Below are positions 51,324-61,875 of a DNA stretch of 64,000 bases, in pieces; position 1 is the stretch's first letter, and every line of letters begins with the position of its first letter. A program made the translations under genes and the position numbers. The DNA is taken from positions 62,001 through 126,000 of the forward strand of contig JAQWIT010000020.1 in NCBI GenBank assembly GCA_029248745.1, read 5' to 3'. A model generated the notes under the pieces. It worked only from the letters and a program-made list of their open reading frames with translations. It was not told where the DNA came from and made no database searches. The stretch is from Gammaproteobacteria bacterium. GTDB lineage: Bacteria; Pseudomonadota; Gammaproteobacteria; Nitrosococcales; Methylophagaceae.

Positions 51324-52222
51324 AACCAAATTGGCAAAGTGAGTAAACTGAATAATGTCGTGCTAGTCACAGCCGCTGCATAAAGTTCTGTATCGAGCTG
51401 ATAACGTTCACTTATAACAATGCCAAAAACCATCGTAGGCATCGCAGCAACAATCACCACCTGTTCTATCAACTCATTTGAAAGCCCAATAAAGTGACTT
51501 AATGACAAAACGACGATCGGCACTAAGACTAAACTGGTCACAATCACAGGTAATAATAAAGGTGCAAAGCGCCAATTCAAACTCTGCCAGCGAATACTCA
51601 TACCTAAAACAATTAGCATCAAAGGCACAACACCACCGGCTAACGTCGCTAAAAAACCATGCAGAAAATCAGGCTGCCTTAAGCCACTCATATTAAGCAA
51701 GACACCAACAGCGACAGCCCATAATGGCACTACTTTTGATAGCGATCTAGTAGGTCTTAACTCACCTTTGTTATCCCCAAAATGATTAGCAATCAACATC
51801 CCGAAAGATAACAAAATAGGTGTACAAGCAAATAGGTCGTATTGTAAAACCGTAGAGCGAGTTGCAGGACCAATGACTTGGTCTAGAACAGGTAACCCCA
51901 AATAAGTAGCATTAGGAAAGGCAGCAGCTAATAACAAGGCACCTTTTTGGCGAGGTAGACAATTTAAACGTTTTAAAAAAAGCCAAATAATGAACAAACC
52001 ACTACCAACACCGCAAGCAGCCAGAAAAGAGATATATAAAGACGATAAGTTTAACGGTGCATGCCAAATAACATCGATCACCATTGCGGGTAACAATAGA
52101 TAAAAGACTAAATCTGTTAAGGCTCGCCGATGCCCTGTTGGTGAAAGATGGTCAGGCGCCATCCTTTGCCAAGCATTACCGCAAGCAATCAGTAAAAACA
52201 TTTGGAGTAAGGCAATTAGCAT
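51305..52222 (-). CDS. AEC-family (auxin efflux carrier-like) transporter
   Basis: A 305-residue membrane protein with about ten hydrophobic segments. It opens ALLQMFLLIACGNAWQR and has FPNATYLGLPVLDQ, the conserved region of AEC/BASS-like permeases. Relatives carry malate or other small acids. Substrate unknown here. Confidence 0.82.
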   Translation of the reverse strand: MLIALLQMFLLIACGNAWQRMAPDHLSPTGHRRALTDLVFYLLLPAMVIDVIWHAPLNLSSLYISFLAACGVGSGLFIIWLFLKRLNCLPRQKGALLLAAAFPNATYLGLPVLDQVIGPATRSTVLQYDLFACTPILLSFGMLIANHFGDNKGELRPTRSLSKVVPLWAVAVGVLLNMSGLRQPDFLHGFLATLAGGVVPLMLIVLGMSIRWQSLNWRFAPLLLPVIVTSLVLVPIVVLSLSHFIGLSNELIEQVVIVAAMPTMVFGIVISERYQLDTELYAAAVTSTTLFSLLTLPIWFYALSS

Positions 52223-52318
52223 AAAAAAGTCATCAAAAAGAATTAAGGGGGTAATCCTACCAATATCATCTATATCGTCAAAGCAAAATTAATTCATGGT
52301 ATCAGTCGCTAACTGATA

Positions 52319-52981
52319 GCCAAACCATGTTACTGTCAAAAAGTCTAAGCGCTTGAGCTGCCTCTTGCTCATAGGATTTGTATTGTCCTGGCCTACCTAT
52401 TCTGAGCGTGATTTGACGGAATAACAGCTCAATACAATCGAGCAAAAATATAACAAATTTGCTAGACAGCGCCTTGTGGATTGGCAGCAATTAATAACAG
52501 AAAATCAAGACTTAACAGAGCAAGAAAAACTAAATCGAGTAAATGAATTTTTTAATGCAAATATACAGTTTATAGATGATCAAGTACTTTGGGATTCAAA
52601 AGATTACTGGACAACGCCTATAGAGACGTTATCTAAAGGTGGTGACGATTGTAAAGATTATGCCATTGCCAAGTACTTTACGGTAAAAGACTCGGCATCG
52701 ATTAAAGTAAACTTCGCTTAACTCATGATAAAGCGGTTGAACTGAATGAGGCCCATATTGTGTTGACGTATTTTGAAAATAGCCACGCTGAGCCTTTGGT
52801 ACTAGACAGCCTGACAATAGACTTTAAGTATGCATCACAAAAAACTGATTTAATTCTAGTTTATAGTCTTAGTGGTAATGGTTTATGGTTAACAAAGCCC
52901 AAAGAAAATAAACGTATTTCAGATGCTGCTAGATTGAGTTCATGGCAAAACTTATTACTTAAAATCGAAAATGGTGATTAA
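52319..52981 (+). pseudogene. LapG-like transglutaminase-type periplasmic protease, broken
   Basis: The region reads as one BTLCP/LapG-like protease. A signal peptide (RLSCLLLIGFVLSWPTYS) is followed by an in-frame TAA (DLTE*QLNTIEQKYNK). The catalytic-Cys region GGDDCKDYAIAKYF then appears. A frameshift follows near 52705-52720, and the rest (NEAHIVLTYF with the catalytic His, EPLVLDSL with the Asp) is in the next frame. The start codon region is also shifted. LapG cleaves biofilm adhesins in pseudomonads; here the gene is dead. Confidence 0.8.
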
Positions 52982-55900
52982 CTTTCTTTGACTTGTAAGG
53001 GTTTATCGACGAGCCTATCAGAAATACTTTCATGTACAGACAGCAATGCAGGGATAACCAATAAAACCAGCACTGTCGCAAACATCAGTCCAAAAGATAT
53101 GGATACCGCCATAGGGATTAAGAACTGGGCCTGTCGAGATGTTTCAAATAATAAAGGTGTTAAGCCACCTATCGTTGTCAGCGACGTTAATAAAACAGCC
53201 CGCAAACGATGACTAGCAGCCTCAATAATCGCTTCTGTGGTTGCCATGCCCTTTTCACGAAGTTGCTTATAGAAGGTGACCAGAATAATCGAGTCGTTAA
53301 CAACAATACCTGATAAGCCAAAGATCCCAAACAATGACAAAATCGTGAGATCAATCCCCATCACTGCATGACCGAATAAAGCGCCAATCAACCCAAAAGG
53401 AATGGCTGCCATTACAACAAGGGGCCAACCATAGGAAGAAAATACCCAAGCGAGGATGAGATAAATCAAAATAAGTGCTAGCATCAAGCCTTGCTTCATT
53501 TCTTTGATAGTCTCTGCTTGATCTTCTGCTCTACCTTCAAAGCCCGCTTTAACACCATAGCGCTGCGTCAAATCTGGTAAAAAATCTTGTTTCAGATCAT
53601 CAATGATATTGTTCGCGTTATTGAGTTTAGTATCGACATTAGCAGTGATATGGATCGCCAATTGGCTATCTGTATGTCTTAACACGTCAAAACCACGACG
53701 TGCTTCAAACTCGACCACAGACGACAGAGGTACACTGCCTCCTTGTGATAGTTGCAGCATAAAATTCTCAAGCGTGGCGAGTGTATTACGCTCACTATCC
53801 GGCAACATGACACGCACTTCGACTTCATCATCACCATCTTGGAAAATTTGAACTAAACGCCCATCAAAAGCCGTCCGTAACTGTCGCCCTACATTATTGA
53901 CCGTTAATCCTAAGACTTCGCCTTGGCCTTTAATTTTGTATATTAATTGTTCCTGACCATAAGGCATATCGTCTTCGATAGCATTGACGCCAGGCAACAG
54001 TTTTAGGGCCTCAGAAACTTCTTGCCCGGCTTGTTTCAACACCTCAGCAGAAGCACCTGTTAAGCGGACATCAATATCATTGCCAGGTGGCCCAGCACGT
54101 GATTCTGATAAGGTAAATGTTTCAATGCCTGCAGGTAAAGTGATCCGTTGTCGCCATTCAGCCATAAAGGTTTTATTTCGAACATCACGTGCATCAGGTG
54201 ATGTCATTTCTACTTGAATAGACCCAAAGCGTTCTGCTGTTTGTGCCGACCCACGTCCCGCAGTGCTAGCACTGCCTAATCGTGTCACATCAAGTACAAC
54301 TAAATCACCTCCTAAAGCGGTTTCTGTCTCATCAAGGCTTCGGTTAAGCTCGTCTAAGAAGTCCGCGACAACATGCGATGGCGTCCCAGCTGTAAAGCGT
54401 GCATTAGCATAGATTTTTACGCCTTCTGGTGATGGGAAAAACGTAAATAAAATGCGTCCACCGGCCAATAAGCCAATAACGATGATTAACAAAGCAACAG
54501 TACTGACAATCGTCACACCACGGTATTCAATTGCCTTAGTGACTAACGGTTTAAAACAATCATCTCTCAGCGTATTAAATTTGGCATCAAGCCATTGTCG
54601 TCGTGGCTGTGGCTTTTGATGATGAATTTTATGAAAAGCATGGCGTAAATGCCCTGGTAAGATTAAAAAGCTTTCAAATAACGAAGCGATAATCACACAG
54701 ACGACAACGAAAGGAATATCAAACAAAATGTTACCAATCGTCCCACCAATCAACATCAAAGGCAGGAATGATGAAATCGTCGTCAATGATGAGGCGACGA
54801 CAGGTGCCAACATACGTCTCGCACCACCCTCTGCTGCCATTAAGGAACCTTCCCCCATCTGGTAATGTGCGAGCCCATCCTCCCCGACAACAATGGCATC
54901 ATCTACGATGATGCCAAGCGCCATGATCAAGCCAAATAGGCTTATCATATTGATCGTACCACCAAACAGGTACATGACAAACAATGTCGCCATAAAAGAA
55001 ACAGGAATCCCAACCGCGACCCAAATGGCAACACGGCCATGTAAAAACAGAAATAAAACACCAATCACTAGCACCAGACCGCCAAGGCCATTGGTCAATA
55101 ATAAATTCATGCGTTCCGCAATAAGTTCCCAACTTGCGTCATAGACTTTTAAATTCACTCCCCTGGGCAAATAAGGCCTAGTTTCAGCGACCCATTCCTG
55201 CAGAATTTCAGCAGATTTTAAGGAATCAGCGCTTTCTGTTCGCTGTAAACGAATTTCAACGGCGGGCCGTTCTTCATAGAATAAGCTCACCTGATTCCGC
55301 ATCGGTCGACGTTCAATCATTGCAACATCGTCTAATAGGACTAAGCGGCCGGAATAATCTATTTTTAAGGGTAATTGAGCAAAAGCTTCAGCATCTCGTC
55401 TCTGATCTAAACTGCGTAGTAAACGTGCTGTATCAGCATTACCCACCTCTCCTGCGGGTAAATCACGGCTCAACTCAGCAATACGCTCAGCAACATCATT
55501 TAAATCTAGTCCTAATGATGCTAATTTCTGAGTCGACAACTGTATCGCCATTTCTTCTTCTGGTAACCCAGTAATTGTGACCCTAGAAATACCACGATCT
55601 AAAAGTTCGTGCTCTGCCTCACGAACAAAATGGCGTAACTCATCGAGTTCACCTTCAGTTGTAATTAAGAGACGTGCAATGGGTTCATATGCGGTGACTA
55701 AACTGATTTTGGGTATTTCAGAGTCACCGGGTAAATTACGCAGCTGAGCCACTTCTTCCTTAACCTGATCTAAGGCAGCGCCCATTTCAGTGCCTTCTTC
55801 AAACTCTAAAGCAACAACCGCACTACCATATGAGGATGTAGAGGTCATTTTTTCCACGAAGTCGATGGTACGGAGCTCTTGCTCTAGCCTTGAGGAAATA

Positions 55901-56100
55901 GCATCTTCAACATCTTCAGCACTGGCGCCACGCCATTCAACACGAACGGTAATGGTGTCGAGGACAAAGTTCGGGAAAAACTGCGTATTCAAACGCGTTA
56001 AGGAGGCCAACCCTGCAAGAACGACAACCAGCATTAACAGGTTTGCAGCAACCTTATGTTGTGCAAAAAGTCCGATAAAGTCCGACTTATGAGCCGTCAT
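52978..56100 (-). CDS. RND efflux transporter permease
   Basis: A 1040-residue inner-membrane proton-driven pump with the RND layout: a membrane segment at the N-terminus (LLMLVVVLAGLASL), two large periplasmic loops and two six-helix bundles. LIMALGIIVDDAIVVGED carries the paired Asp residues of TM4, and SLTTIGGLTPLLFETSRQAQF is a C-terminal family mark. It overlaps the adaptor gene by 14 bp. No outer-membrane TolC partner is encoded nearby. Confidence 0.93.
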   Translation of the reverse strand: MTAHKSDFIGLFAQHKVAANLLMLVVVLAGLASLTRLNTQFFPNFVLDTITVRVEWRGASAEDVEDAISSRLEQELRTIDFVEKMTSTSSYGSAVVALEFEEGTEMGAALDQVKEEVAQLRNLPGDSEIPKISLVTAYEPIARLLITTEGELDELRHFVREAEHELLDRGISRVTITGLPEEEMAIQLSTQKLASLGLDLNDVAERIAELSRDLPAGEVGNADTARLLRSLDQRRDAEAFAQLPLKIDYSGRLVLLDDVAMIERRPMRNQVSLFYEERPAVEIRLQRTESADSLKSAEILQEWVAETRPYLPRGVNLKVYDASWELIAERMNLLLTNGLGGLVLVIGVLFLFLHGRVAIWVAVGIPVSFMATLFVMYLFGGTINMISLFGLIMALGIIVDDAIVVGEDGLAHYQMGEGSLMAAEGGARRMLAPVVASSLTTISSFLPLMLIGGTIGNILFDIPFVVVCVIIASLFESFLILPGHLRHAFHKIHHQKPQPRRQWLDAKFNTLRDDCFKPLVTKAIEYRGVTIVSTVALLIIVIGLLAGGRILFTFFPSPEGVKIYANARFTAGTPSHVVADFLDELNRSLDETETALGGDLVVLDVTRLGSASTAGRGSAQTAERFGSIQVEMTSPDARDVRNKTFMAEWRQRITLPAGIETFTLSESRAGPPGNDIDVRLTGASAEVLKQAGQEVSEALKLLPGVNAIEDDMPYGQEQLIYKIKGQGEVLGLTVNNVGRQLRTAFDGRLVQIFQDGDDEVEVRVMLPDSERNTLATLENFMLQLSQGGSVPLSSVVEFEARRGFDVLRHTDSQLAIHITANVDTKLNNANNIIDDLKQDFLPDLTQRYGVKAGFEGRAEDQAETIKEMKQGLMLALILIYLILAWVFSSYGWPLVVMAAIPFGLIGALFGHAVMGIDLTILSLFGIFGLSGIVVNDSIILVTFYKQLREKGMATTEAIIEAASHRLRAVLLTSLTTIGGLTPLLFETSRQAQFLIPMAVSISFGLMFATVLVLLVIPALLSVHESISDRLVDKPLQVKES

Positions 56101-57328
56101 TGACCGCCTCTACACGCAACCCGGTAATCGCATTAGGTAATTGCGTACTAACAACGCGGTCACCTTCCTGCAAAGTATCACTGCGGATTAATAATTGTGT
56201 TTGGCCTTGGCTATTTTCATATTCACCAACGCGAGTGATTTTAACGGCTTCTAGGTAACCATCATTGATACGATAAACACGATTTAAGCCATATAAAGCA
56301 TTAAAAGGCATGACAATGACATTGTCTTGTGATCCTAGTGAAAGGGATAATTCGATAAACGTACCTAAAGCCAAAATATGGTCATCTTCAATTAAGCTGA
56401 ATAAACCATCGACACCACCACTGTCTTGGCGTGTTTCACCAGATAAACGATTTAATTCAAATGCTAAAGTATGTCCATCCAAATTGGCAATGGCTTTTGG
56501 TGTCTTACCTTGTGCTAGATCATCTCTAATTTGTTTAAGATAACGCCCAGGAATTTGGGCTCGGACTTCTAAATGGCCTAAGTCATAAATTGATAATAAA
56601 TTATCGCCAATGCGAACACGGTCACCCAGCGAGACATTTAAATTAGCAATACGACCACTAAAAGGCGCTTTAATGAAAGCACGGTCGACATCCAACTGAG
56701 CTTGAGCGAGTATGGCGTTGGCTCTAGTTTGTTGTGCTTTCAAACCAGCTAATCTTGCTGGGTGTTCAGAAATATCATATTCCAGCCTTTTCAGTGTGAC
56801 CACTTGTCGCTGTTGATTAGCAACCGCATCATCAAGAGAAGAACGTGTCACTAGGCGTGAAGCATCTAATTTTTTTGCTCGGGTAACGGCCTTTTCTGCT
56901 AAGTCTAGTAACGCTTTTTCATTAGCTAATAAACTTTTATCGCGTTTTTGGCGCGCTCTTTCACTGGAAATAGCAGCATTAATCTCTGCCAAATCAGCTC
57001 TGCGCTGCTCAAGAAGTAAGTCCGCATCACTATTATCAAGTGTGATTAACACATCACCTTCGGAAACAACTGCACCTTCTAAGATATTCACTTGGGAGAC
57101 ATCGGCTGAGATAGCGGCATTTAACGAAGCACGTCGCGGCGTTTCTACACGGCCGTAAAGCGTAATTTCAGGTGAAATCTGTTCTAGTTTGACCGGCACT
57201 GTTTTGACACGCCAGACCTTTTCCGGCCGTTGTAATTGTTTCTTTTCAGGCTTCGACGCACTTAACGCCATAAAAATTGCGATAGCAATAATCAAAATGA
57301 CAACGAGCAATAAAACACGTTTTAACAA
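56087..57328 (-). CDS. RND efflux periplasmic adaptor (membrane fusion protein)
   Basis: A 413-residue protein with an N-terminal membrane anchor (VLLLVVILIIAIAIFMAL). It has a biotinyl-lipoyl-like domain split by a coiled-coil hairpin (about 95-195, rich in Ala/Arg/Gln), then FIKAPFSGRIANLNVSLGDRV. It bridges the permease and an outer-membrane channel. It is first in the two-gene operon. Confidence 0.9.
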   Translation of the reverse strand: MLKRVLLLVVILIIAIAIFMALSASKPEKKQLQRPEKVWRVKTVPVKLEQISPEITLYGRVETPRRASLNAAISADVSQVNILEGAVVSEGDVLITLDNSDADLLLEQRRADLAEINAAISSERARQKRDKSLLANEKALLDLAEKAVTRAKKLDASRLVTRSSLDDAVANQQRQVVTLKRLEYDISEHPARLAGLKAQQTRANAILAQAQLDVDRAFIKAPFSGRIANLNVSLGDRVRIGDNLLSIYDLGHLEVRAQIPGRYLKQIRDDLAQGKTPKAIANLDGHTLAFELNRLSGETRQDSGGVDGLFSLIEDDHILALGTFIELSLSLGSQDNVIVMPFNALYGLNRVYRINDGYLEAVKITRVGEYENSQGQTQLLIRSDTLQEGDRVVSTQLPNAITGLRVEAVNDGS

Positions 57329-57467
57329 ATGTTTCTCCTAAAAGCACAAGACGAATAGATTCAAACAGTTTGAATTCTACTGCAAATCACACTTAGTGGC
57401 CTGCTTATTACATAAATTTACAATTAATTTTTAACCGTGTTATTAGTTGAAAGAAACTGATGGTTAA

Positions 57468-58400
57468 GATTGTAATGTTTTTGCCACTGTAATACATTCT
57501 ATAATATCACTTGGCAACGACGGCATCCCCTCTATTTCCTTCAAACGTGTCAATAAACCACATTGGTTCGCTGTTTGGATACTTAACCCTGGACGAGCAT
57601 CCATTTCTAACATTAGTGGCCCTTGACGCCGATCCAGAACAATATCAACACCAATATAGCCTGAGCTAACTAAGTCATAGCATTGGGCTGTTAATTCTAA
57701 AATCAGTTCCCAACTCGGTATTTCAACACCCGCAATAGAAAAACTAGTATCAGGATGTTCAGAGATGAATTGCTCATGCATTACCACTCCCAAAGTTTTC
57801 CTCATATTCACGCGCTTGGTCCGTTTTAATATTGCTTGATAAACCCTGGATAGTTTCATCCGGTTCATCTGCAGTAAAACGCAGTAATAATTCACGCGTA
57901 AAAGTTTTAATATCAGCAAATTTTTGTCGAACTCCAACTAATAAAGCCTCAACGATTGTCGCTGTTGCTTCAGAATAACCGGGTATTTCAGGATAATAAA
58001 CAGGATCTTGCTGACCATGTATCACAGGGTTATGTGTTTTGAACTGATTATCATCACGTGCTAAGTCCACTTGATAATAAAGTACTTTATCACCATTAGC
58101 TCGCCGATTGGCCTATTCAGAAGTACGGTTCTCATACTGACTTTCATAGGCTAAGCCATATTTTCCTGACACGAAGTTTTCGTCAGCAATGACAAAGCCT
58201 TCAGGTGCATTCGGCAAGGCAAAGCGAATCTTGACAGGTCCTTCTTCGGGTTTAAAGACAACGCGTGTTTCTATGCTCCAGACCTCAACCTCCTCACTTG
58301 GAAACGAAGGCAAACCCAGGGTATTGGCTTTATTACATACTAAACTGAAAGCAAAGAATAGCAATGCTAAAGCTAAGAACTTAACATGCAAATCTTTCAA
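57468..58400 (-). pseudogene. Remnant of a 7TM transglutaminase-like gene fused to the end of an ATP-grasp ligase gene
   Basis: On the minus strand, the 5' part encodes a signal segment and the start of a UUP1/7TM transglutaminase-like protein (VEVWSIETRVVFKPEEGPVK). It has an in-frame TAG (RTSE*ANRRANG) and reads on to FTRELLLRFTADEPDETIQG. All its membrane helices are missing. Instead, after a junction near 57800 and in another frame, comes the C-terminal part of an alpha-L-glutamate ligase-like protein (TLGVVMHEQFISEHPDTSFS, MLEMDARPGLSIQTANQCG). A large deletion seems to have fused two neighbouring genes. Confidence 0.75.
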
Positions 58401-58969
58401 TTTTTAGCCTCTTTTTCAGATTGCGCATCGTTAAAAAGTTGTTCACAGTGTTTTAGAACAATAGCTAAAGTAAAAGTTGAAGACGCATCGACTAGAATGC
58501 CATTTTGCAGGATTCGCCGACCGATAAGGACTGGATAATTAAAGCGTGCTCGGTCAACCAAACTAAATTCGCCATGATAAAGATGACTGTTTGGATAAAA
58601 ACTGAGTAGTACAATCGGTCTCGAAGTCTCATCCCGGTGGTGAGATTTGATTTTGGCTTCCCGCTTAACCGGTAATTCAATTGTTTTTGTCACAACGTCA
58701 TTCTTTTTATCCTCGGTACTAAACCTTACCCAAGACTGGCCGTCACGTATAAATCGTTGGATATTGTGCGCTTGGAGCGAGGATATTTTTGAGCCAGTAT
58801 GAAGCTTAGCCCTTAATTAGGTTTGCCAAGGTTCAAGAACAACATATTCAAACCAGCCAGCATTGACAGGAGCTGGCTTGCCAGGAATAGCCGCCGAAGC
58901 ATAGGCATTAACGCAAAAAAAAGACAAACAAGCGATGATAAGAAGGTGCCAAACTGAATTGATTTGCAT
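58397..58969 (-). pseudogene. Retropepsin-like zinc protease (RimB-type) with nonsense codon
   Basis: The minus strand from an ATG at 58969 reads as a secreted protease of the ATP-dependent zinc protease family. A signal peptide ends near AYASA. Then come FEYVVLEPWQT, an in-frame TAA, LRAKLHTGSKISSLQAHNI and finally PVLIGRRILQNGILVDASST. The catalytic DTGA of the family reads HTGS here, so the active site is also changed. The ORF-track entry 58397-58693 is only the 3' part. Confidence 0.78.
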
Positions 58970-59000
58970 CACTTAACTCGACTCCTTTTATAAAACTTAC

Positions 59001-61859
59001 TTAATCATCAGTCACGATTGCAACACGCACAGCGTCCAATACCAATTGACCTGATAATAATGCCTCAGCCAAAACAAGCTCTGACTCTTTTAAGTGAACC
59101 AATTCTTCAGGGCGAATGGCAGTATTAACCTTAGTTAATCTTTGCAAGCGTTCTTGCTCTGGTAACATCGTAGCATGCATCGCTGATACGGCTGTATCGA
59201 TAATCGTTGCGTGCTGTTGCTCAGCTAAGCTTTTTGCCTTATCGACCAAAAGATTAATCATGGGTCTAGCCTGTTTTACCAATTCTTGTTTGGTAACTTT
59301 TGGAATCCGACCCACATAAGTGTTAAATGTTTCCTCATCTAATACAGTATTAAAATCACGGCCTTTATCATCCGTCACGACACGTAAATAGGAGTGAGAT
59401 AGAAATCGCCCTGCCTGAAGTGATTTCGGTGCAGGGACACTGATCTTAAAAATAGCTTCTAATAATAAAGTACCGGCAGCTAGGTCTTCATAGGCTAAGG
59501 TACAAAACGCTGTATTACCAAAATCACTACTTGTAATCATATCTAAACTGCCCAGCACCATCGGATGTTCCCAACTTAAAAAAGCCATATCTTCACGATG
59601 CAGTGCACGATGACGTTTATAAGTAGCAGTCATTCCATCTTCTGGCAAGCTGGGGAAGTGACTTTCTAGCATTTCAGCACCTTGATTCAGGATGATGCTA
59701 TCTGCACTATGTGTTTGCTGTTCAACACCATATTCATCAAACACTTTATCCATAAACTTGGCAAGTTCTAGACTTTGGCTGCCATCTTCTAAATCTGCGG
59801 TAAGTTCATTCGCAATAGGTAATTTACAGGAGTTTAGCTCTAATAAACGGTTACGACCTTCAGTTAACGCCGTTTCAGCAGTCGATACTAAGTCTTGAGT
59901 GTGACTAATTAAATCCGCTAAACGATTTTCGTCGTGGGCCTCTTTTAAACAACGTGATAATTCAGCTGCCACAGTTTGGTAAACACTACCTCCCGCTGGA
60001 AAGACCCGTTCAAACGCATTTAAGCCTTCGTGATACCAACTTAGTAATACCTCTTGAGCTGAGTTCTTATAATAAGGCACATGCAATTGAATCTCATGTT
60101 GTTGTCCAATACGATCCAAGCGACCAATACGTTGTTCAAGAAGATCAGGATTCAGTGGTAGATCGAATAACACTAAGTGATGAGAAAATTGGAAGTTACG
60201 TCCTTCACTGCCAATTTCAGAACAAATAAGGACCTGCGCGCCCTCTTCATCATCCGCGAAATAAGCCGCAGCACGATCTCGGTTGATCAAGGATAAACCT
60301 TCATGAAAGACGCTACTGCGTTTACCGTGTTGCAGGCGTAAACACTGCTCTAAATCGTGTGCCGTTTCTGCTTCGGCACAAATCACCAACACTTTTTCTC
60401 GGCGATGCCCAGCCAACCATTCAGCTAGCCAAGTGACACGGGGATCATGACTTAACCAATCATCGCCCAACAAGCGTTCTGCCTGCAATAGCGCTAAGGG
60501 TTCACCATTCAGAGCTTGGTCGTTATAATCCTCAGGTGCTGTTAAAACATGACGGTGTAAATGACGCTGAGGAAAACCGGTCACCACATCACGGGTGTTT
60601 CTAAATAATAAACGCCCGGTACCATGTAAATCTAATAAAGCATCGATGGCTTTTTGTTTTTCAGCTTCAAAATCTTCTGCCGCGTGCAAAGCAGTGACAG
60701 CATCCTTACCTAAATAATCTCTGATATCGGAATTAAGGTCTTTTATAACATCAACCGTATCGCAAGCTAACAAAGCCGACACTAAATCACTAACCGGTTT
60801 ATAAGTCGCTTCCTGTTTTTTAAATTCAGCCAAATCATAATAGCGTTCTGGATCTAGTAAGCGTAGGCGGGCAAAATGACTATCGACGCCTAACTGTTCG
60901 GGTGTTGCAGTCAATAACAATAAGCCAGCTACTTCTCGCGCTAGGCCTTCAATACATTGGTACTCGATACTAACTTCTTGTTCAGACCATTGTATATGAT
61001 GCGCTTCATCTACAATCATTAAATCCCAATCGGCAGCACATGCTTGATGATAAATATCTGGGTTTTCTTGATCAGTCAGCATCGAGAGCTGACATAACAC
61101 TAGCTGAGCACTCTCGAAAGGGTTACCTTCATCAGCCTCAGTGATAGCATCAAAACGCCCACAATCCATGATGGTGAAATGCAAATTGAATCTACGTAAT
61201 AATTCAACCAACCATTGATGAACGAGACTATCCGGCACAACGACTAATATGCGTTGCGCTCTACCCGTTAACAACTGCTGGTGGGAAATAAGACCTGCTT
61301 CAATCGTTTTCCCCAAGCCTACTTCATCTGCCAATAAAACACGTGGCGCAAAACGCTGACTGACCTGATGAGCGATATACAATTGATGTGGTAACAATTG
61401 AACACGCGGTCCCATCAGACCAAAAACCGAAGATTGTTCTAGACGATGCTGATGGGCTAACGCTTCGGTCCGTAATTCAAATTGACGGTTTTTATCTATC
61501 TGGCCAGCAAACAAGCGATCTTGAGGTTGGCTAAATTGAGCATGACTACTTAAATCTAATTCATGAAGACTAACTTCTTGGCCATTTTCGTCAGTGCCGT
61601 GGTAAATAATACAACCATTTAAATCATGTTGAGCCGTAATGGTAAAAGCCACCCCTTCTTCTGTTATAACCGTATCGTTAACAGGATAAATAACCCGGCT
61701 TAACGGGGCATTATCAGCAGCATAAGTTCGCTCTTCATTAGCAGCCGGAAAGCTGAGAACAACCCGACGGCCGCTACTATCCTTAATAATACCTAACCCT
61801 AACTCTGCTTCACTATTACTGATCCAGCGTTGCCCAATGACGAATGTTGACTCTGACAA
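59001..61859 (-). CDS. rapA: RNA polymerase-associated protein RapA
   Basis: Swi2/Snf2 ATPase that recycles RNA polymerase. At 952 residues it is close to E. coli RapA. It starts with the Tudor-like N-domain (FVIGQRWISNSEAELGLG). Walker A is LADEVGLGKTIEAG near 177, the DEAH box VDEAHHIQWSE near 280 and the helicase C motif QRIGRLDRIGQ near 585. It follows dbpA after 16 bp on the same strand. Confidence 0.96.
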   Translation of the reverse strand: MSESTFVIGQRWISNSEAELGLGIIKDSSGRRVVLSFPAANEERTYAADNAPLSRVIYPVNDTVITEEGVAFTITAQHDLNGCIIYHGTDENGQEVSLHELDLSSHAQFSQPQDRLFAGQIDKNRQFELRTEALAHQHRLEQSSVFGLMGPRVQLLPHQLYIAHQVSQRFAPRVLLADEVGLGKTIEAGLISHQQLLTGRAQRILVVVPDSLVHQWLVELLRRFNLHFTIMDCGRFDAITEADEGNPFESAQLVLCQLSMLTDQENPDIYHQACAADWDLMIVDEAHHIQWSEQEVSIEYQCIEGLAREVAGLLLLTATPEQLGVDSHFARLRLLDPERYYDLAEFKKQEATYKPVSDLVSALLACDTVDVIKDLNSDIRDYLGKDAVTALHAAEDFEAEKQKAIDALLDLHGTGRLLFRNTRDVVTGFPQRHLHRHVLTAPEDYNDQALNGEPLALLQAERLLGDDWLSHDPRVTWLAEWLAGHRREKVLVICAEAETAHDLEQCLRLQHGKRSSVFHEGLSLINRDRAAAYFADDEEGAQVLICSEIGSEGRNFQFSHHLVLFDLPLNPDLLEQRIGRLDRIGQQHEIQLHVPYYKNSAQEVLLSWYHEGLNAFERVFPAGGSVYQTVAAELSRCLKEAHDENRLADLISHTQDLVSTAETALTEGRNRLLELNSCKLPIANELTADLEDGSQSLELAKFMDKVFDEYGVEQQTHSADSIILNQGAEMLESHFPSLPEDGMTATYKRHRALHREDMAFLSWEHPMVLGSLDMITSSDFGNTAFCTLAYEDLAAGTLLLEAIFKISVPAPKSLQAGRFLSHSYLRVVTDDKGRDFNTVLDEETFNTYVGRIPKVTKQELVKQARPMINLLVDKAKSLAEQQHATIIDTAVSAMHATMLPEQERLQRLTKVNTAIRPEELVHLKESELVLAEALLSGQLVLDAVRVAIVTDD

Positions 61860-61875
61860 ATGCTCACCCTCAAAA

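Noticed and set aside
54899-55132. Trp- and Cys-rich 77-residue minus-strand ORF
   Set aside because: It is an out-of-frame shadow of the RND permease gene on the same strand.
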